A stretch of 64,000 bases of DNA from Prorocentrum cordatum (taxonomy: Eukaryota; Sar; Dinophyceae; Prorocentrales; Prorocentraceae), in NCBI GenBank assembly GCA_963575745.1, contig CAUYUJ010014615.1, positions 1,342,970 through 1,406,969 on the forward strand, written 5' to 3'. The position numbers and the translations under genes were made by a program. The notes under the pieces were generated by a model that worked only from the letters and a program-made list of their open reading frames with translations, made no database searches and had not been told where the DNA came from. Shown in pieces: positions 50,506-61,620 of this stretch. Every line of letters starts with the position of its first letter. Positions within the stretch are counted from its first letter, which is position 1.

Positions 50506-50874
50506 AATTCGCTTGCGTTTCGAAACAGCAAAATATAGGCACGGGGGCTGGCAACGTTCGCATGTTTCCATGGGTGCACCTACTGCGCGAAAGCTGGTAC
50601 TCAACATCCACCCTATCCAAACCTGGCGCTGGCGAAAAGGCCGGATGCCTGTGAGTTTCGCACTTATGACTGGGCTAGCACACCTGATGAAGAAATGCGC
50701 AGCTTTGCCCAATAACACCCGCGATTCCATTTTGGGTTCCCGCGTGGCCGAGGACATCGTCCACGAAACCGACCAGCGGTATGGCTCCTGTGGCTAACAG
50801 AATGCGGAATATCTCGTTCACGGGCTCGTCGTTCGCACCTGGGGCAGGTTCTCCAAAAAGAAGCGCGGTGGACG

Positions 50875-51495
50875 TCAGGGTAAAATCCACGGAGCAACGG
50901 GCCTCCATCTGCAAACCTCCAATCGAAGAGGCGCCGCTTGGAGGCCGATCGCGTGCGTCCACGACCCAGCGGATAGCATGATAATTGCCGCATGTCCCAC
51001 TACATCGCGTCTGACGCCTCCTACCAGGAGAACATCGTTCACCCCGCCCCAGCGCAGGTCAACAATCAAGCTGGCATTCCTTATTTCGAATTCTCCCGCG
51101 TCCGCTAGCATCCCCCCCCTTTGCTTCAAGATGATGCCAAAGGGTTGAGCGCCGCTGGTTTTGGGGCACCCTGGGGGACAGAACGGAATTTTCCCCAACG
51201 GCTCCGACCCATCGGGTTCCAGCTCTGCCCAGTCGGGGCTGTTCAGAACTGAAGGATGGTCGGGAAAAGGCGCAGGCCACCTGATGCGAAACCCGTCTGT
51301 GAGGCTGGCGCTGCCTATCTGCATCTCCGGCCGGCAATCACCCATCTTGGGTCGTCCACGCTGCCCGCGACAAGTAAAACATGCGCGTGGCAAATGCTGC
51401 TGGCACAGGCCTCGGTGACAGTGGGGCGCGCCATCGGTGACCCCGACCAACCCCGTGCCAACCCGCGCACCGGCGCACCTCCACTGGCGCCGCAA
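50875..51495 (-). CDS. Hypothetical minus-strand frame, doubtful
   Basis: A 206-codon frame with a protein-like centre: LTDGFRIRWPAPFPDHPSVL, GAQPFGIILKQRGGMLADAG, EFEIRNASLIVDLRWGGVND and VLLVGGVRRDVVGHAAIIML. No family is recognised. It is antisense to the start of the helicase reading frame, so at most one of the two is real in the overlap (51256-51495). The helicase is better supported downstream of about 51550. Confidence 0.3.
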   Translation of the reverse strand: MRRQWRCAGARVGTGLVGVTDGAPHCHRGLCQQHLPRACFTCRGQRGRPKMGDCRPEMQIGSASLTDGFRIRWPAPFPDHPSVLNSPDWAELEPDGSEPLGKIPFCPPGCPKTSGAQPFGIILKQRGGMLADAGEFEIRNASLIVDLRWGGVNDVLLVGGVRRDVVGHAAIIMLSAGSWTHAIGLQAAPLRLEVCRWRPVAPWILP

Positions 51496-51720
51496 CTGGC
51501 GGAGGATTCCCCAGGCAGTGTTTTCCAGCGACTATTGCCGGCCCCTAAGGAGGAACAACTTACGCGCGTCTGTAACCTGCACCGCGCCAACGACGCCCAG
51601 CGACGCTGCGTGCTGGCGACGCATCGCGCCCTCCTCACCCTCTGCCACGGACCTCCTGGGACTGGGAAAACCAAGGTCGCGGCATGCGTGGCAGGCGCCT
51701 ACATGTCTCGCCCCCCCCCC
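51256..51720 (+). CDS. SF1 helicase (UPF1/SEN1-like), Walker A segment
   Basis: The plus frame carries a Q-motif-like stretch, LHRANDAQRRCVLATHRALL, followed by LCHGPPGTGKTKVAACVAGA, where GPPGTGKT (51649-51672) is the Walker A P-loop of UPF1/SEN1-type superfamily 1B helicases. It would bind ATP. The frame then runs into a C homopolymer and minisatellite, so the exon probably ends around 51700. Motif Ia (normally a few dozen residues on) is not found on either side of the minisatellite. Sequence before about 51430 is uncertain. The rest of the helicase resumes at 53968 in the same nominal frame. Confidence 0.7.
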
Positions 51721-53967
51721 CCCCCCCCACCCCAGGGTGGGGAGTGGGCTGCTTCGGCGGCGCCGGCGGGCCCATGGGCAACCTGGCAGAACAACTCGGG
51801 AAATATACAAGTGGCGCGCGCGCCACGGCTCTTGCACAACAAGGAAGGGGGAGGGTCGGAGGGGTGCGCCGTGCCGAAATCAACGGGTCGGGGCGGAGGG
51901 GCGCGCTGGCTTGTGGTGGGTGGGCGGGCGGGGGGGGGGCGCAATAAAATGGTCGGGGCGGAGAGGCGCGCTGGCTGATGGGCGGGGGGGGGTGCGGAGG
52001 GGGCGCGCGGGGCGCGCGGGGAGGGGGCGGGGGCCGTGCCGAAAAAAAGGAATCGCGGGGCGGAGGTGGCGCGCTGGCTGGTAAGTGGGGGATGCAGGGG
52101 GGGTGCCGTGTCGAAATAAAGAGGTCGGGGCGGAGGGGCGCGCTGGCTGGTGGGCGGGGTGATGCGGAGAGGGTGCGCCGTGCCAAAATAAAGGTGACGG
52201 GGCGGAAGGGTGTGCCGTGCCAACATGAAGGGGCCCGGGCGGGGGGGCACGCTGGCTGGCGGGTGGGGGGCTGCGGAGGGGTGTCGTGCCGAAATGAAGG
52301 GGTCGGGGCGGAGGGGCGTGCCGTGCCGAAATAAAAAGGTCGGGGCGGTGGGGCGAGCTGGCTGGTGGATGGGGATGGTGTGAAGGGGATGTGCCGTGGC
52401 AAAATAAAACAAAAGTCGGTGCAGAGAGGTGCGCCGTGCCGAAATGCATGCGTCGGGGCGGACGGCGCGCTGGCCGGCGGGTGCGGGGGAGAACGAAGGG
52501 GCGCGCCATGCCGAAATAAAAGCGTCGGGGCGGAGGGGCGCGCCGCGCCAAAATAAATTTGGTCGGGGCGGAGGGGGCGCGGGGGGGGGGGCGACATGAA
52601 GGGGTTGGGGCGGAAGGGATGCGCTGGCTGGTGGGCGGGGATGCAGGGGGGGCGCCGTGCCGAAATGAAGGGGTCTGGGCGGGGGGGGCGCGGTGGCTGG
52701 TGGGTGGGGGTGATGCGGAGGGGGTGCGCCGTGCCGAAATAAAGGGGTCGGGGCGGAGGGGTGTGCCGTGCCGAAATAAAAGGGTCGAGGCGGAGGGGCG
52801 CGCTGGCTGGCGGGCGGGGGGGGGCGGAGGGGGGGGGGTGGGGGGGAAGGGCGCGCGCCGTGCCGAAGTGAAAAAATCTGTGCAGAGAGGTGTGCCGCGG
52901 CGAAATAGAGGCGCCGGGGGGAGGGCGCTCTGGTTGGTGGTGGGGGGGGGGGGGGGGAAGGGGGCGTGGCGCGCCGAGGAAAAGGCGTCGCGCGGAGGGG
53001 CGCGCCGCGCCGAATAAAAAGGTCGGAGCGGAACGGGGGCACGGGGGGGGCGCGTGCGAATCAAGGGGTCGGGGCGGGGGGCGCGGTGGCTGGTGGGCGG
53101 GGGGATGCGGAAGCGGTGCGCCCTGCCAAAATAAAAGGGCCGGGGCGGAGGAGGGTGCCATGTCGGAATAAAGATGTCGGGGCGGAGGGGCGCGCGCTGG
53201 CTGGTGGGCAGGGGTCATGCGGGGGGGGCGCGCCGTGCCGACATAAAAGGCGTCGGCGCGGATGGGGTGCGCCGTGACGAAATGAAAGGGGTCGGGGCGG
53301 AGGGGCGCGTGGCTGGCGGGGGGGGGGGGGCGGAGGCGGGCGTGCCGTGCTGGGGTAAAGGCGTCAACGCGGAGACGTGTGTCGTGCCGAAATAAAGGCG
53401 TCGGGGCGGAGGGCGCGTTGGCTGGTGGGCGGGGGAGGGGGGTGCGGAGGGGGTGTGCCGCGCCGAATTGAAGGGGTCGGGGAGGAGGGGTGCGCCGCGC
53501 CGAAATAAAGAAGTCGGGGCGGAAAGGGCGCGCTGGCTGGTGGGTGGGCGCGGGGGGTGGAAGGGGGCGGGAGGGGGGGGGGGGGCGCGCCGAAATTCAG
53601 AAGTCGGCGGAGGGGCGCGCCGTGCCGAGGCGCGCTGGCTGATGAAATGCGCGGGTGATGGAGGGTGTGACGTGCCGAAAGAAAGGAGTCGGAGCTCTAG
53701 ACACCCTGTGTAAGCGAATACAGAAGTCGGGGCGGAGGGGTGTGCCGTGCCGAAATCAAGGTGTCGGGGCGGAAGGGCGCNNNNNNNNNNNNNNNNNNNN
53801 NNNNNNNNNNNNNNNNNNNNNNNNNNNNNNNNNNNNNNNNNNNNNNNNNNNNNNNNNNNNNNNNNNNNNNNNNNNNNNNNGGGTCGCGCTGGCTGGTGGA
53901 ATGTGTAGGTGATGAGGGGTGTGCCGTGCCGAAATACAGTAGTCGGAGCTCTAAACACCCTGTGCAA
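51721..53967. repeat. Minisatellite interrupting the helicase gene (putative intron)
   Basis: About 2.2 kb of diverged units made of GGTCGGGGCGGAGGGG, CGCGCTGGCTGGTGGGCGGG, a variable G-rich part and GTGCGCCGTGCCGAAATAAA. Short units (about 35 bp) lack the GCTGGCTGG part and long ones (about 70 bp) have it. Near the end AGCTCTA(G/A)ACACCCTGTG occurs at about 53693 and 53947, the second directly before the coding restart. Strongly G-rich on the plus strand. All long minus-strand Pro/Arg/Ala frames here are artefacts. Confidence 0.88.
53781..53880. other. Assembly gap, 100 N
   Basis: Exactly 100 ambiguous bases inside the minisatellite, the usual placeholder for a gap of unknown size. The true array length is therefore unknown. 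Confidence 0.99.
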
Positions 53968-55213
53968 GAATACAGAAAACTGAACCCAGACAACAAGGAC
54001 CTGTTCCCGCGCACGGCAGCGCGCCTCGCGCACGAGGACAAGGTCAAGGGCAACGTGGCCAAAACGATCACCCCCGCAGCCACGTACGCCAAGATGTACA
54101 ACGTATCGGAGGACGACGTCACCGCGGGGCATGCGAGCTGGCGCCGCAAGTTTCGCGCGGAAGTTGCTGCCGAAGCAAACCTTATCTTGGCCACGCACGG
54201 AGCGGGGGCCGACCTCCGGGAGCAGAAGCTCCCCATGTGCATCCTCAACGAGGCAGGACAACCGTCCGAGCCCATGGCCATCATGTCCCCGAACCACGCC
54301 GTCAGATGCGGAACCAGGGCGGTTCTCTTCGGCGACGAGCGGCAGCTGTGCCCGACGGTCAAATCCCAGCAGGTACTTCAATGGGGGCCAGGTGTTTCCG
54401 TTCTCGCCAAGCACATAGCAGCCATAGGAGGTATCCCCGAATGCAACGTCACGCTGGAGGAGTGCTATCGGATCCATCCGCCCCTGCTCGCGTGGCCCTC
54501 GCTCACGTTCTACGGGGGCAGACTGATCTCCGCCATCCTGGACCCCTTGCTGCAGCGGCCATGCGCTGAAGGACTGGAGTGGCCATTCGCGCGACCGCTG
54601 TCCGACCAAGAATACATTGTTGCGAAGAGCGAGGACGGCAACTACGAGCCTGACGACTCCCTGATCGAAACCACAGGCGGATTCAGGAGCAAGGCAGCGC
54701 GCGTGGCCCCGAAAGGGAACAGCGGCGCCGGCTACGACCGGCATCGCCTCATGCTCGCCCACATCCCCTCGCAGGAGGTTCAGTCCAAGTTCCAGGACGG
54801 CTACGCGAACATCCACGAGGCGCGCACAATGGTTGCATTGGTGAGTGCCCTCGCACCATGGGAAAGACGAACCAAGAGCACCATCCTCATTCTGTCGGCG
54901 TACAAGCTCCAGCTGACCCCCGTACTTGATGGCAACCCGTGCGCGCTCTACGACATCAGACGTTACTCGCGAGCGGCGCATGGGGACGAAACCGACCTGA
55001 ATACGAACGGCCCCAGCTCCCTGCGACAGCAAGGACGGGGCAGCTCCAGCTCCAATCACGCCAGCACGGGGCCCACGGGAGGAGCATGGATCAATCGCGT
55101 CGCGGCGGCAAACGGCCTGAGTGGACACTTCAGCGGGATCGCAGAACGATTTCCAGAACTCCTGGAGAACGAGGCGATCTGGGTTACCGCAATCGGCGCC
55201 GCCCAGGGGCAAA
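53968..55213 (+). CDS. SF1 helicase core, motifs II to V
   Basis: The frame reads EYRKLNPDNKDLFPRTAARL, then AEANLILATHGAGADL, as before motif II of UPF1-like enzymes. Motif II is ILNEAGQPSEP (codons near 54241), with Asn where the catalytic Asp of DEAGQ belongs. Motif III is VLFGDERQLCPTV. A motif IV-like LEECYRIHPPLLAWPSLTFY and the line TKSTILILSAYKLQL follow. WVTAIGAAQGQ (about 55177-55212) fits the motif V region. Just after it a single-base slip is needed to continue into motif VI. The Asp-to-Asn change would abolish ATP hydrolysis in a normal family member, so the gene is decayed, edited or catalytically dead. Confidence 0.82.
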
Positions 55214-56090
55214 GCCCCCCTCGTCATCCTCATGACCACTCGGGCCAACTCCATGCTAAATTGGGGCCACGTCGACGACAGGCACCGCATCAACGTGGGG
55301 CTGACGCGTTCACCGTGCAACCTCATCATGACTGCCGGCGCAAGGATGTTCCGCGCGGCCGCAGACGCTGCACTCCATCACCTGAGCACCTGGGCCCGGA
55401 AGGCAGACCTCGCCTTCGAATTCCGCATCAATCGCGACGGAGGCCTGCGCCAGACCAAAGCCGACCCAAAGGTTTTCCTGGACGAAATACCCGAGTCGGC
55501 CAACCCTGATGAGAAGGCCAGGCTCGTGGCGGAAGCCGAACGCAGACGGAAGGAGAAGGAAGTAATCAAGGCCTGGCAGGCGCAGCAGGCCGGCTTCTTG
55601 GCGCGCGCCGACCTACCGCTCCCTGCCGACCACAGCTGGAAGGACATGGAGGACGACTTGAACGTTGCAACGACGAGGCTACTGGGCTGCTCAGCACTCG
55701 GTCCGTGCCTGCTATGGTGCCTCGGGCTACATCCGCACCAGCACGGCGTCGCGGACCAACCTACTGACCCCAGCCTTCAGGACAGGAGGGGATGGAGCAT
55801 GAACGGGCACTTCTTCTGCTGCTCGGCGCTTGCAAGACTGGACGCTGGCAACCTGGTCTACACTGCAGTTTTCGCGACCATCGCGCGGGCGATGGGGCTC
55901 GGAGTCACGGACAAAGACAACGCGCGCGCACTCGACCCCAACCTGATCCCGCCCAGAAGGAACCGACCGAACATGCCGGCAGCGTGGCATATCAAGGAAA
56001 CCTGCGCCCCCACCGACGTCCGCAGGCGCAGACCCAATGCTGGCGCCCATCTACCTGCAGGTGCCAAAAGCACCAGGAGCCACCCACGAC
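55208..56090 (+). CDS. SF1 helicase motif VI and start of C-terminal region
   Basis: In the second plus frame, KAPLVILMTTRANSMLNWG continues motif V and DDRHRINVGLTRSPCNLIMT is motif VI (family pattern RxNVALTRA) with its Arg kept. A charged helical stretch follows (NPDEKARLVAEAERRRKEKE, VIKAWQAQQAGFLARADLPL, DHSWKDMEDDLNVATTRLLG), then DAGNLVYTAVFATIARAMG. Near 56040-56090 the sense switches again, briefly to MLAPIYLQVPKAPGATHD in the third frame. One deleted base near 55212 would join it with the preceding segment, pointing to an indel or sequencing error rather than an intron there. Confidence 0.72.
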
Positions 56091-57936
56091 GGCCGTCTTT
56101 CATGCCTTCTGTAACATGGGCCCGAAAGAAAGCCCGGCCGCAGTTCTCAGCAGCCTACTGGACAACACCGGCGCGACCCTGGGTGCCATCCAGGCCAGGG
56201 CCCTCCTCGCCCTGTCCCTTCTCGCACAGCGCGAACCACGCGCCTGTCTGTGCCCGCGCGGGGGCGCCGAGGGCATCGGGGGCGTGATCGAGGCCATCCC
56301 CAGTCTGTGCAAGCCGCACCGCCCGCGCGACAAGACCGCCCGTGACCAGTTGGGCGCGTTGTTCGGACTCCAGTGGAAACACTTCAAGCAGCTGCACTCG
56401 GCACTGGAGCTCCTGATCACGGCGGCGCCCCGCTTAGTCACGGTTGCCCACCGCCGCCCCCTGGCCAGGAGTGCGAACTGCCCCGCGACCTGGGAGGGCC
56501 TAGCGGCTAAGAAATTCCCGCTCCAGGCCACCCTCGCGGTTATCGAGGGCGCCGCGTCCTCCGCCGACCTGGCGGCCTTGGCGGTCCACGAGGGCGCCGT
56601 GCGTGCACTCTGCGTCGACGCGATCGGATCCGGCATCGGCCTCGCCGACGACCCGACTAAACAGGCAAGCGGCGTCACCTGGATAGGTGGAAGATACTCA
56701 TGCACGCGCCTGCACCTGGACGCGCCCGCCCCGCTCCGGCCACGCCCTGGAGCGACGCTAAGGCCCCCATGGTTGAACAGCCAAGGCACCAGGTGGAGGA
56801 AGGAACAGTACAAGGCTGACTCCTACTGCCAACGGTGCCTGCGCGGCCCCTTCAAGCGCGATAAAGGCGCCTACGTCAGCAAGCGAATTCGCCAAACCAT
56901 TAGAAGTCAACAGGCTGACGGAGTACTACCAGGGGAAGGACCTGACCTGGCTTTTCACGTGCTGCTGGACTACGGAGGCAATGGCCGAACGGCAACACTG
57001 TCTACACGACGTGGACTTCAAGAGCTGGATCAACGACCGCCCCGACGACATGCCTGTCCGAGCAACGCGCGCCCTTCCAGGGCTGTGTCCGACGTCCGCA
57101 CCCACGGCCCGAATGCCCCTGGACCAGCTACTGGTCCCACTGGAAGGCAACCTGAAACCCCAGCCAGCATCGCGAACGACGACCGCCTGATCTCCCATTT
57201 CTACAGGGAGAGTGTCGGCATCTGGCGATGCGATGGCTGCCCCTGTGGCACAGAGGGACACAGGTGTGGGCCAGGGCAGGCGCGCCCTGGCATGCATGGG
57301 CACGCCGCGGATCCAGAAAGCCTCCGCGACGGCAACAACCTGGCCCACGGGCTCCCACCCGTGCAGCTGTTGAGGGGCATGTTCCTGGCCAGCCGCTGGC
57401 ATGCGGGCTGGCACTGCAAGGAACGCCTGGTCCACCAACGGGACATGGCCCCGTCAGCAGCGAGCCGGGTACTCGACAAATACGGCCCCGACGTACACCC
57501 AAGAGCAGGAGCCGGACCCCTCCCCGCGCTGCCAGGCATCCCCGCTTCATCGTCAGACGGCGCAGCACGCCCCAACCAAGAGGCGCTGCGACGCGCGGCC
57601 GCCTGGGACGAGGCAGAGCGCAGCTACTATGACCGCCGCCCAGCTGCACTGCCACCCCTCGCCCGGGATCCCGGCGCCGTGGCTTCCGCCCAGCCACTCA
57701 CAGGAAGCGCGACCGCCAGCGGGGCCCAGCAGCACACCACCCCCCGAGCGGGCGCGCGTCCGACACCCATCCCGCCCACTCACGGTGGCGATTCACCCCT
57801 TCCCCATTCGCTCCCGCCCACTCCGCGTGGCGACGAGCCGACCCCGGCCCAGCCAGCCACAGGGCCCACAGCTACCAAGTCCGTCGGGGCGCCACCAGCC
57901 GTCGGCGCGACACCTGACCCCCCCCGGCAGCCGTGA
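56083..57936 (+). CDS. C-terminal extension of the helicase gene, unrecognised
   Basis: From about 56083 the first plus frame reads AVFHAFCNMGPKESPAAVLS, LLDNTGATLGAIQARALLAL, LGALFGLQWKHFKQLHSALE, EGLAAKKFPLQATLAVIEGA and VRALCVDAIGSGIGLADDPT. This is helix-rich and clearly protein-like, followed by a Cys-containing part (ADSYCQRCLRGPF). Around 56981-57190 the second frame is better (MAERQHCLHDVDFKSWINDR). The first frame then resumes with RLISHFYRESVGIWRCDGCP and MFLASRWHAGWHCKERLVHQ, perhaps zinc-binding. The last 150 residues are Pro/Ala/Thr-rich and unstructured. No family is known to me; adjacency to the helicase suggests one gene. Confidence 0.55.
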   Translation, partial: PTTAVFHAFCNMGPKESPAAVLSSLLDNTGATLGAIQARALLALSLLAQREPRACLCPRGGAEGIGGVIEAIPSLCKPHRPRDKTARDQLGALFGLQWKHFKQLHSALELLITAAPRLVTVAHRRPLARSANCPATWEGLAAKKFPLQATLAVIEGAASSADLAALAVHEGAVRALCVDAIGSGIGLADDPTKQASGVTWIGGRYSCTRLHLDAPAPLRPRPGATLRPPWLNSQGTRWRKEQYKADSYCQRCLRGPFKRDKGAYVSKRIRQTIRSQQADGVLPGEGPDLAFHVLLDYGGNGRTATLSTRRGLQELDQRPPRRHACPSNARPSRAVSDVRTHGPNAPGPATGPTGRQPETPASIANDDRLISHFYRESVGIWRCDGCPCGTEGHRCGPGQARPGMHGHAADPESLRDGNNLAHGLPPVQLLRGMFLASRWHAGWHCKERLVHQRDMAPSAASRVLDKYGPDVHPRAGAGPLPALPGIPASSSDGAARPNQEALRRAAAWDEAERSYYDRRPAALPPLARDPGAVASAQPLTGSATASGAQQHTTPRAGARPTPIPPTHGGDSPLPHSLPPTPRGDEPTPAQPATGPTATKSVGAPPAVGATPDPPRQP

Positions 57937-59473
57937 CAGGCAGCAAGGGCGAGTCCTGGACACGCCCATCGTGGACTCCTTGTGTCCGACTGCAACGGAC
58001 AACCCGGGTCATCCAGTGCGGCGACCACGTGGTCATCAGGAAGATGCCCTCACCCGCGCCAAGTGGTTCAGCACTGCGGACTGCGCCGGGCCCAGATCGA
58101 CTCAGCCCCTGGATGGAACAGTATTCGGACCCGTCCTCAGTGTCTTGGCCCGCGAACAGGAAGGGCGGACTCAACTCGTGCAGATCGGCGAGTGGCTGGA
58201 AGTATGGGGCGTCGGTGACAGGACGCTACGCGTAAACGTCCCCCGCGGAGACGCAGCGCTCTGGCGCTCCGCGACAGTCCCATGCTCGGCATCGACACCG
58301 GGGGAAATAAAGCGACGTCCTCAGGGGGAATGCAGGACGGACCCAAGCTCGAGCCCTACTCGCCACAGGCAGACACGCGGGATTCCACCATCGGACATGA
58401 ACCCCTCATGCCCCCTAAGGAGGGGGACCCCGACTGGACCAATGACGACCAGGCACAAGAGCAGAAGCTGCGCCTCGCCGAGGCCCAGAGCGCAGTCCAT
58501 CTGGTCTCCTCACCTCAGACTCGGACACAGTCGAAGAGCACCAAGCCATGACGAATCCTCGGAACGAGCGGCGCAGCAGTCTCGAGCACGACCCATGCAA
58601 TACCGACCAGAAGGCCGCCCACGCACCCGCAGAGCCGATCGTGCGCCCAGAGGCCGCGGCCGACGACCGGAAACTGCACGCGCGGAGCGGTCCAAAGGCC
58701 CGGAGGGCCCACGACCTGCATTCACCCTCCCTGCAGACCAGCTCGAACGCTCGCGCGGCAGGGTGCGGGAGCCAGTTGCCTGGGAATCGTGCGCGACGGC
58801 GGTGAGGCACGAATCCAGAGAGGCCGACCGGGCCCGCGCAGGAGAGCACGACCGCGACCGCGACCGCAACCAGGGCGCAGCGGGGGCACCGCGGCGCAAA
58901 CACGACGCCAGGGACTGGGACAGGACCAAGGAGCGCTACTGGGACCAGAACCACGACACTGGCAGGGGCGCAGGGAGCGCACCCTGGCGCCAGCCAGAAT
59001 TGCGCAACTCTTATCGCAAAGACGATCGCCGCCACGCCGACGCCAGCCGGACGCGGGCAACCTTCCGCGTTGGCTGGCAGCGCCTCCCACACGAGACAGC
59101 ACGCAGTCACGCGCCTGAAGAGGCCGCAAGCGGAGGGGGGATACCACTTCAACACAGCCTGGCATTCGTGGCGCAGGCATATGTGCAGGGAGCACAGGGC
59201 AAAAACACATCCAAAGACCAGGCCCCCTTCGACCCGGGCCGCTGGCAACGTTGGATCATCGACAAATTCCTGGATGACATGGGCACCAACAACCATCGCG
59301 TGGAGGCGCGGCCCCGCAGCGCAGGCGTCCACGTGGACTGGGGGCGGGAGCAGAGGCTATACCAGGACGTACAAAGGAAAGAAGAAATCGCTAAGGGTGA
59401 CGGGCGCGAAGGGGACCATGCGCGCAGCTCCGGGCACCATGGCGCCTGGGCTGCAAAGCGCCCACGGCGCTGA
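57937..59473 (+). CDS. Charged downstream segment, likely end of the same gene
   Basis: Three plus-frame pieces look coding: the second frame at about 58060-58260 (FGPVLSVLAREQEGRTQLVQ, IGEWLEVWGVGDRTLRVNVP), the first frame at 58282-58551 (LEPYSPQADTRDSTIGHEPL, PDWTNDDQAQEQKLRLAEAQ), and the second frame again to the stop at 59473 (RHESREADRARAGEHDRDRD, KHDARDWDRTKERYWDQNHD, DPGRWQRWIIDKFLDDMGTN, EQRLYQDVQRKEEIAKGDGR). The Asp/Arg-rich RD repeats recall RNA-processing proteins, consistent with an RNA helicase partner region, but this is only compositional. The frame changes leave the gene model open. Confidence 0.45.
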
Positions 59474-61620
59474 CCAGCCGTCGACCTGACCCCCCCTTGA
59501 CCAACGGCAGCACGACACAACCAGCCCCTCTCTCCAACCACCTGCGCCCCGAGCCCCACCCCGCGTCTCTCCTCTGGCTGGGGACCGTGGTCCTCCTCTA
59601 CCCCCCCACCTGCGCCCCGCTGCCCCAGTGGCGCCCGCGTTCCATGGGCTACGGCTAGTTGCCATTCCACCTGGACCCCGTCTTTTCCTCCTCCTCCCCT
59701 CCCCTCTCCCGTATTCAAGGATCTGGGACCCTGTGTCCCACCTGTGCCCATCTGCGATGCTTCGCACGCCTTGTCTTTACCTGCATTGGGGCCTTGTGTC
59801 CTACCTGCACCCATGGGGGTTTGCCCCCCACGTGAGCACCTTCGGCGCAGGCTGACGCGACTTCGGCTGCGGCCTGTTCGCTTCGCCCCCCCCCCCCCCC
59901 TCCCGTGGCGACAGCGCCCGGCACAGCGCGGCTTCGGCCCGGTGCTGGGCACTGCACCTTGCCGCCTCGGCGGCCCCGCTCGTCTCGGCGCTGCGCGGCT
60001 CAGGCCCAGCCCTCGGCCATGCGGACGTCAGCGCGTCGCGCGTGGCACCCGCCCGCCTTCGCGCGCTGGCTGCTCCCTGGACGTGGATTGGACTACCACC
60101 CCAGGCCGCTTGACCACCCGGTGGCACAACGCTTCACATCGCCTTCGTGGTCCTCCTTTTCCTCTGGGCCCCCTCCTCACCATCCGGTGGCACAACGCTG
60201 CTCATCGCCTTCATGGTGGACTTTCCCCCCCTGGACGTCGACCCGGTCGCGTACAACGTCCAACCATGCAGCAATTGTTTACGGAGCGCCGTTGATGGCA
60301 ACACACCACACCGCTCACCCTCCTGATCTTCGCCTCCGGCCCCTGTCCAAGGCGTTCCTTTTCCTGTGCAAGCTCCTCGGCGCCGCCTGCACCCCGGCAC
60401 GCCCTCCGGCCGCCTGAGGCCCCGCCCGCCTGTGCCCTGTCTTCCCAATTCGAGCTGTGCGTAGCCCGTCTAGCTTTTACCGGAAGAGGTTCGCCCTCGC
60501 CCCGCAGCCCAAAAAGTGTGGCAAATACTGTGTCTGTCACTCCCATGCCTTCCTTTCTATGCCTCTGACAGCCTGTCGCACGTTCAACCTGCTACGCCCC
60601 GGCAGGCACCCTGCCCCAGCAAACCCTCCCCGACAAGGACTCTCTCCTCTGCCCAGCTGTAGACTGGGACAAGAGGAGGGATGGGGGGCCAACGCCTACC
60701 GAACACACACCAGGTGACCGACAAACGCTGACCAAAAACCAGCGCCACTAGTTGGCGGCGCGCACAAGGGGGGATGGGGAGGCTGGCGGGCATCTTAGGA
60801 GGTGGTTTTGTAAAAAGCGCTGGCCCTACATCTGTACACAAGGCCCGCGCCTTCCAAGAAGCAGCCTCCTTCTGGAAAGCCTTCCCCCCTACCCGGAATT
60901 AATTTACCCACCTCTGCGCGTGGCCTAAATACAACTTGAAACCCCAACCGAAACAGAACTCGGCTACTGTTCAGGACGACCCCCCGCGAGCGGTTCGGCG
61001 GAGGCAGGGCCGGCTTCCTACGACCGCACAAGGGAAGGAACAACTCCGCGGGAAGGCCCCCGAGCGGTGCCCGGCAGGGCCAACCTCACGCTGCAACGCG
61101 GGCGACAACCCAAGCCAGCGCCAGCGCGGGGCCGGCAAGCACCCCCCCCAAGGGCCCCGAACGATAGGCCCTACCCGACCCATCCCCCGCAGGGCGCTCC
61201 CACCAGTCCTCGCGTAGCCTCGTCTCTATCAGAAGGCGTCGGGGCCGAAACTGTGCCCGAAGATCGGCCCGAATGCGACCGAGTCTGGCGCCCGAAATTC
61301 TCTGGCCAGTCACATCTTCGGTCACATTACGCTTTCGGTCACAACTTCGGGCACGCTTTCGGTCACCGATTCTTCTTTGTCACCCACCTGTTCGCTGTTC
61401 AGCTGATAGGGGCCGGGTGCCATGACTCCCCGAAGCCTCACTCACGAGCGCAAACCTCCTTCGACGGGGTGCATGCGGGGGTCGGCGGTCCGCGACGCCT
61501 GCTCTGACGAACGACAGGAGGGGCCCGCCAGAGGGGGCGAGAAGGGCTGGCCGCCGGCGCGAGAGGGAAGGAACGAGGAGCCGCTATAAGAAGGAAAGGC
61601 CGGCCAAAAGGGTGGGGGCG
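59474..61620. other. Non-coding stretch with short duplications
   Basis: No coding frame convinces. CCGGTGGCACAACGCT followed by CATCGCCTTC occurs twice at about 60118-60152 and 60184-60212. A CCTGTGTCCCACCTG or CTTGTGTCCTACCTG pair lies at 59730 and 59792. TTTCGGTCAC words cluster at 61316-61368. A C run is at 59887-59900. Confidence 0.5.

Noticed and set aside
51635-53218. Long minus-strand frames of up to 527 codons across the minisatellite
   Set aside because: They follow the repeat unit, consist of Pro/Arg/Ala/Ser, occur in all three frames and carry no domain.
53215-55329. 704-codon minus-strand frame antisense to the helicase
   Set aside because: It spans the N gap and lies opposite a frame with clear helicase motifs; its own translation has no motif.
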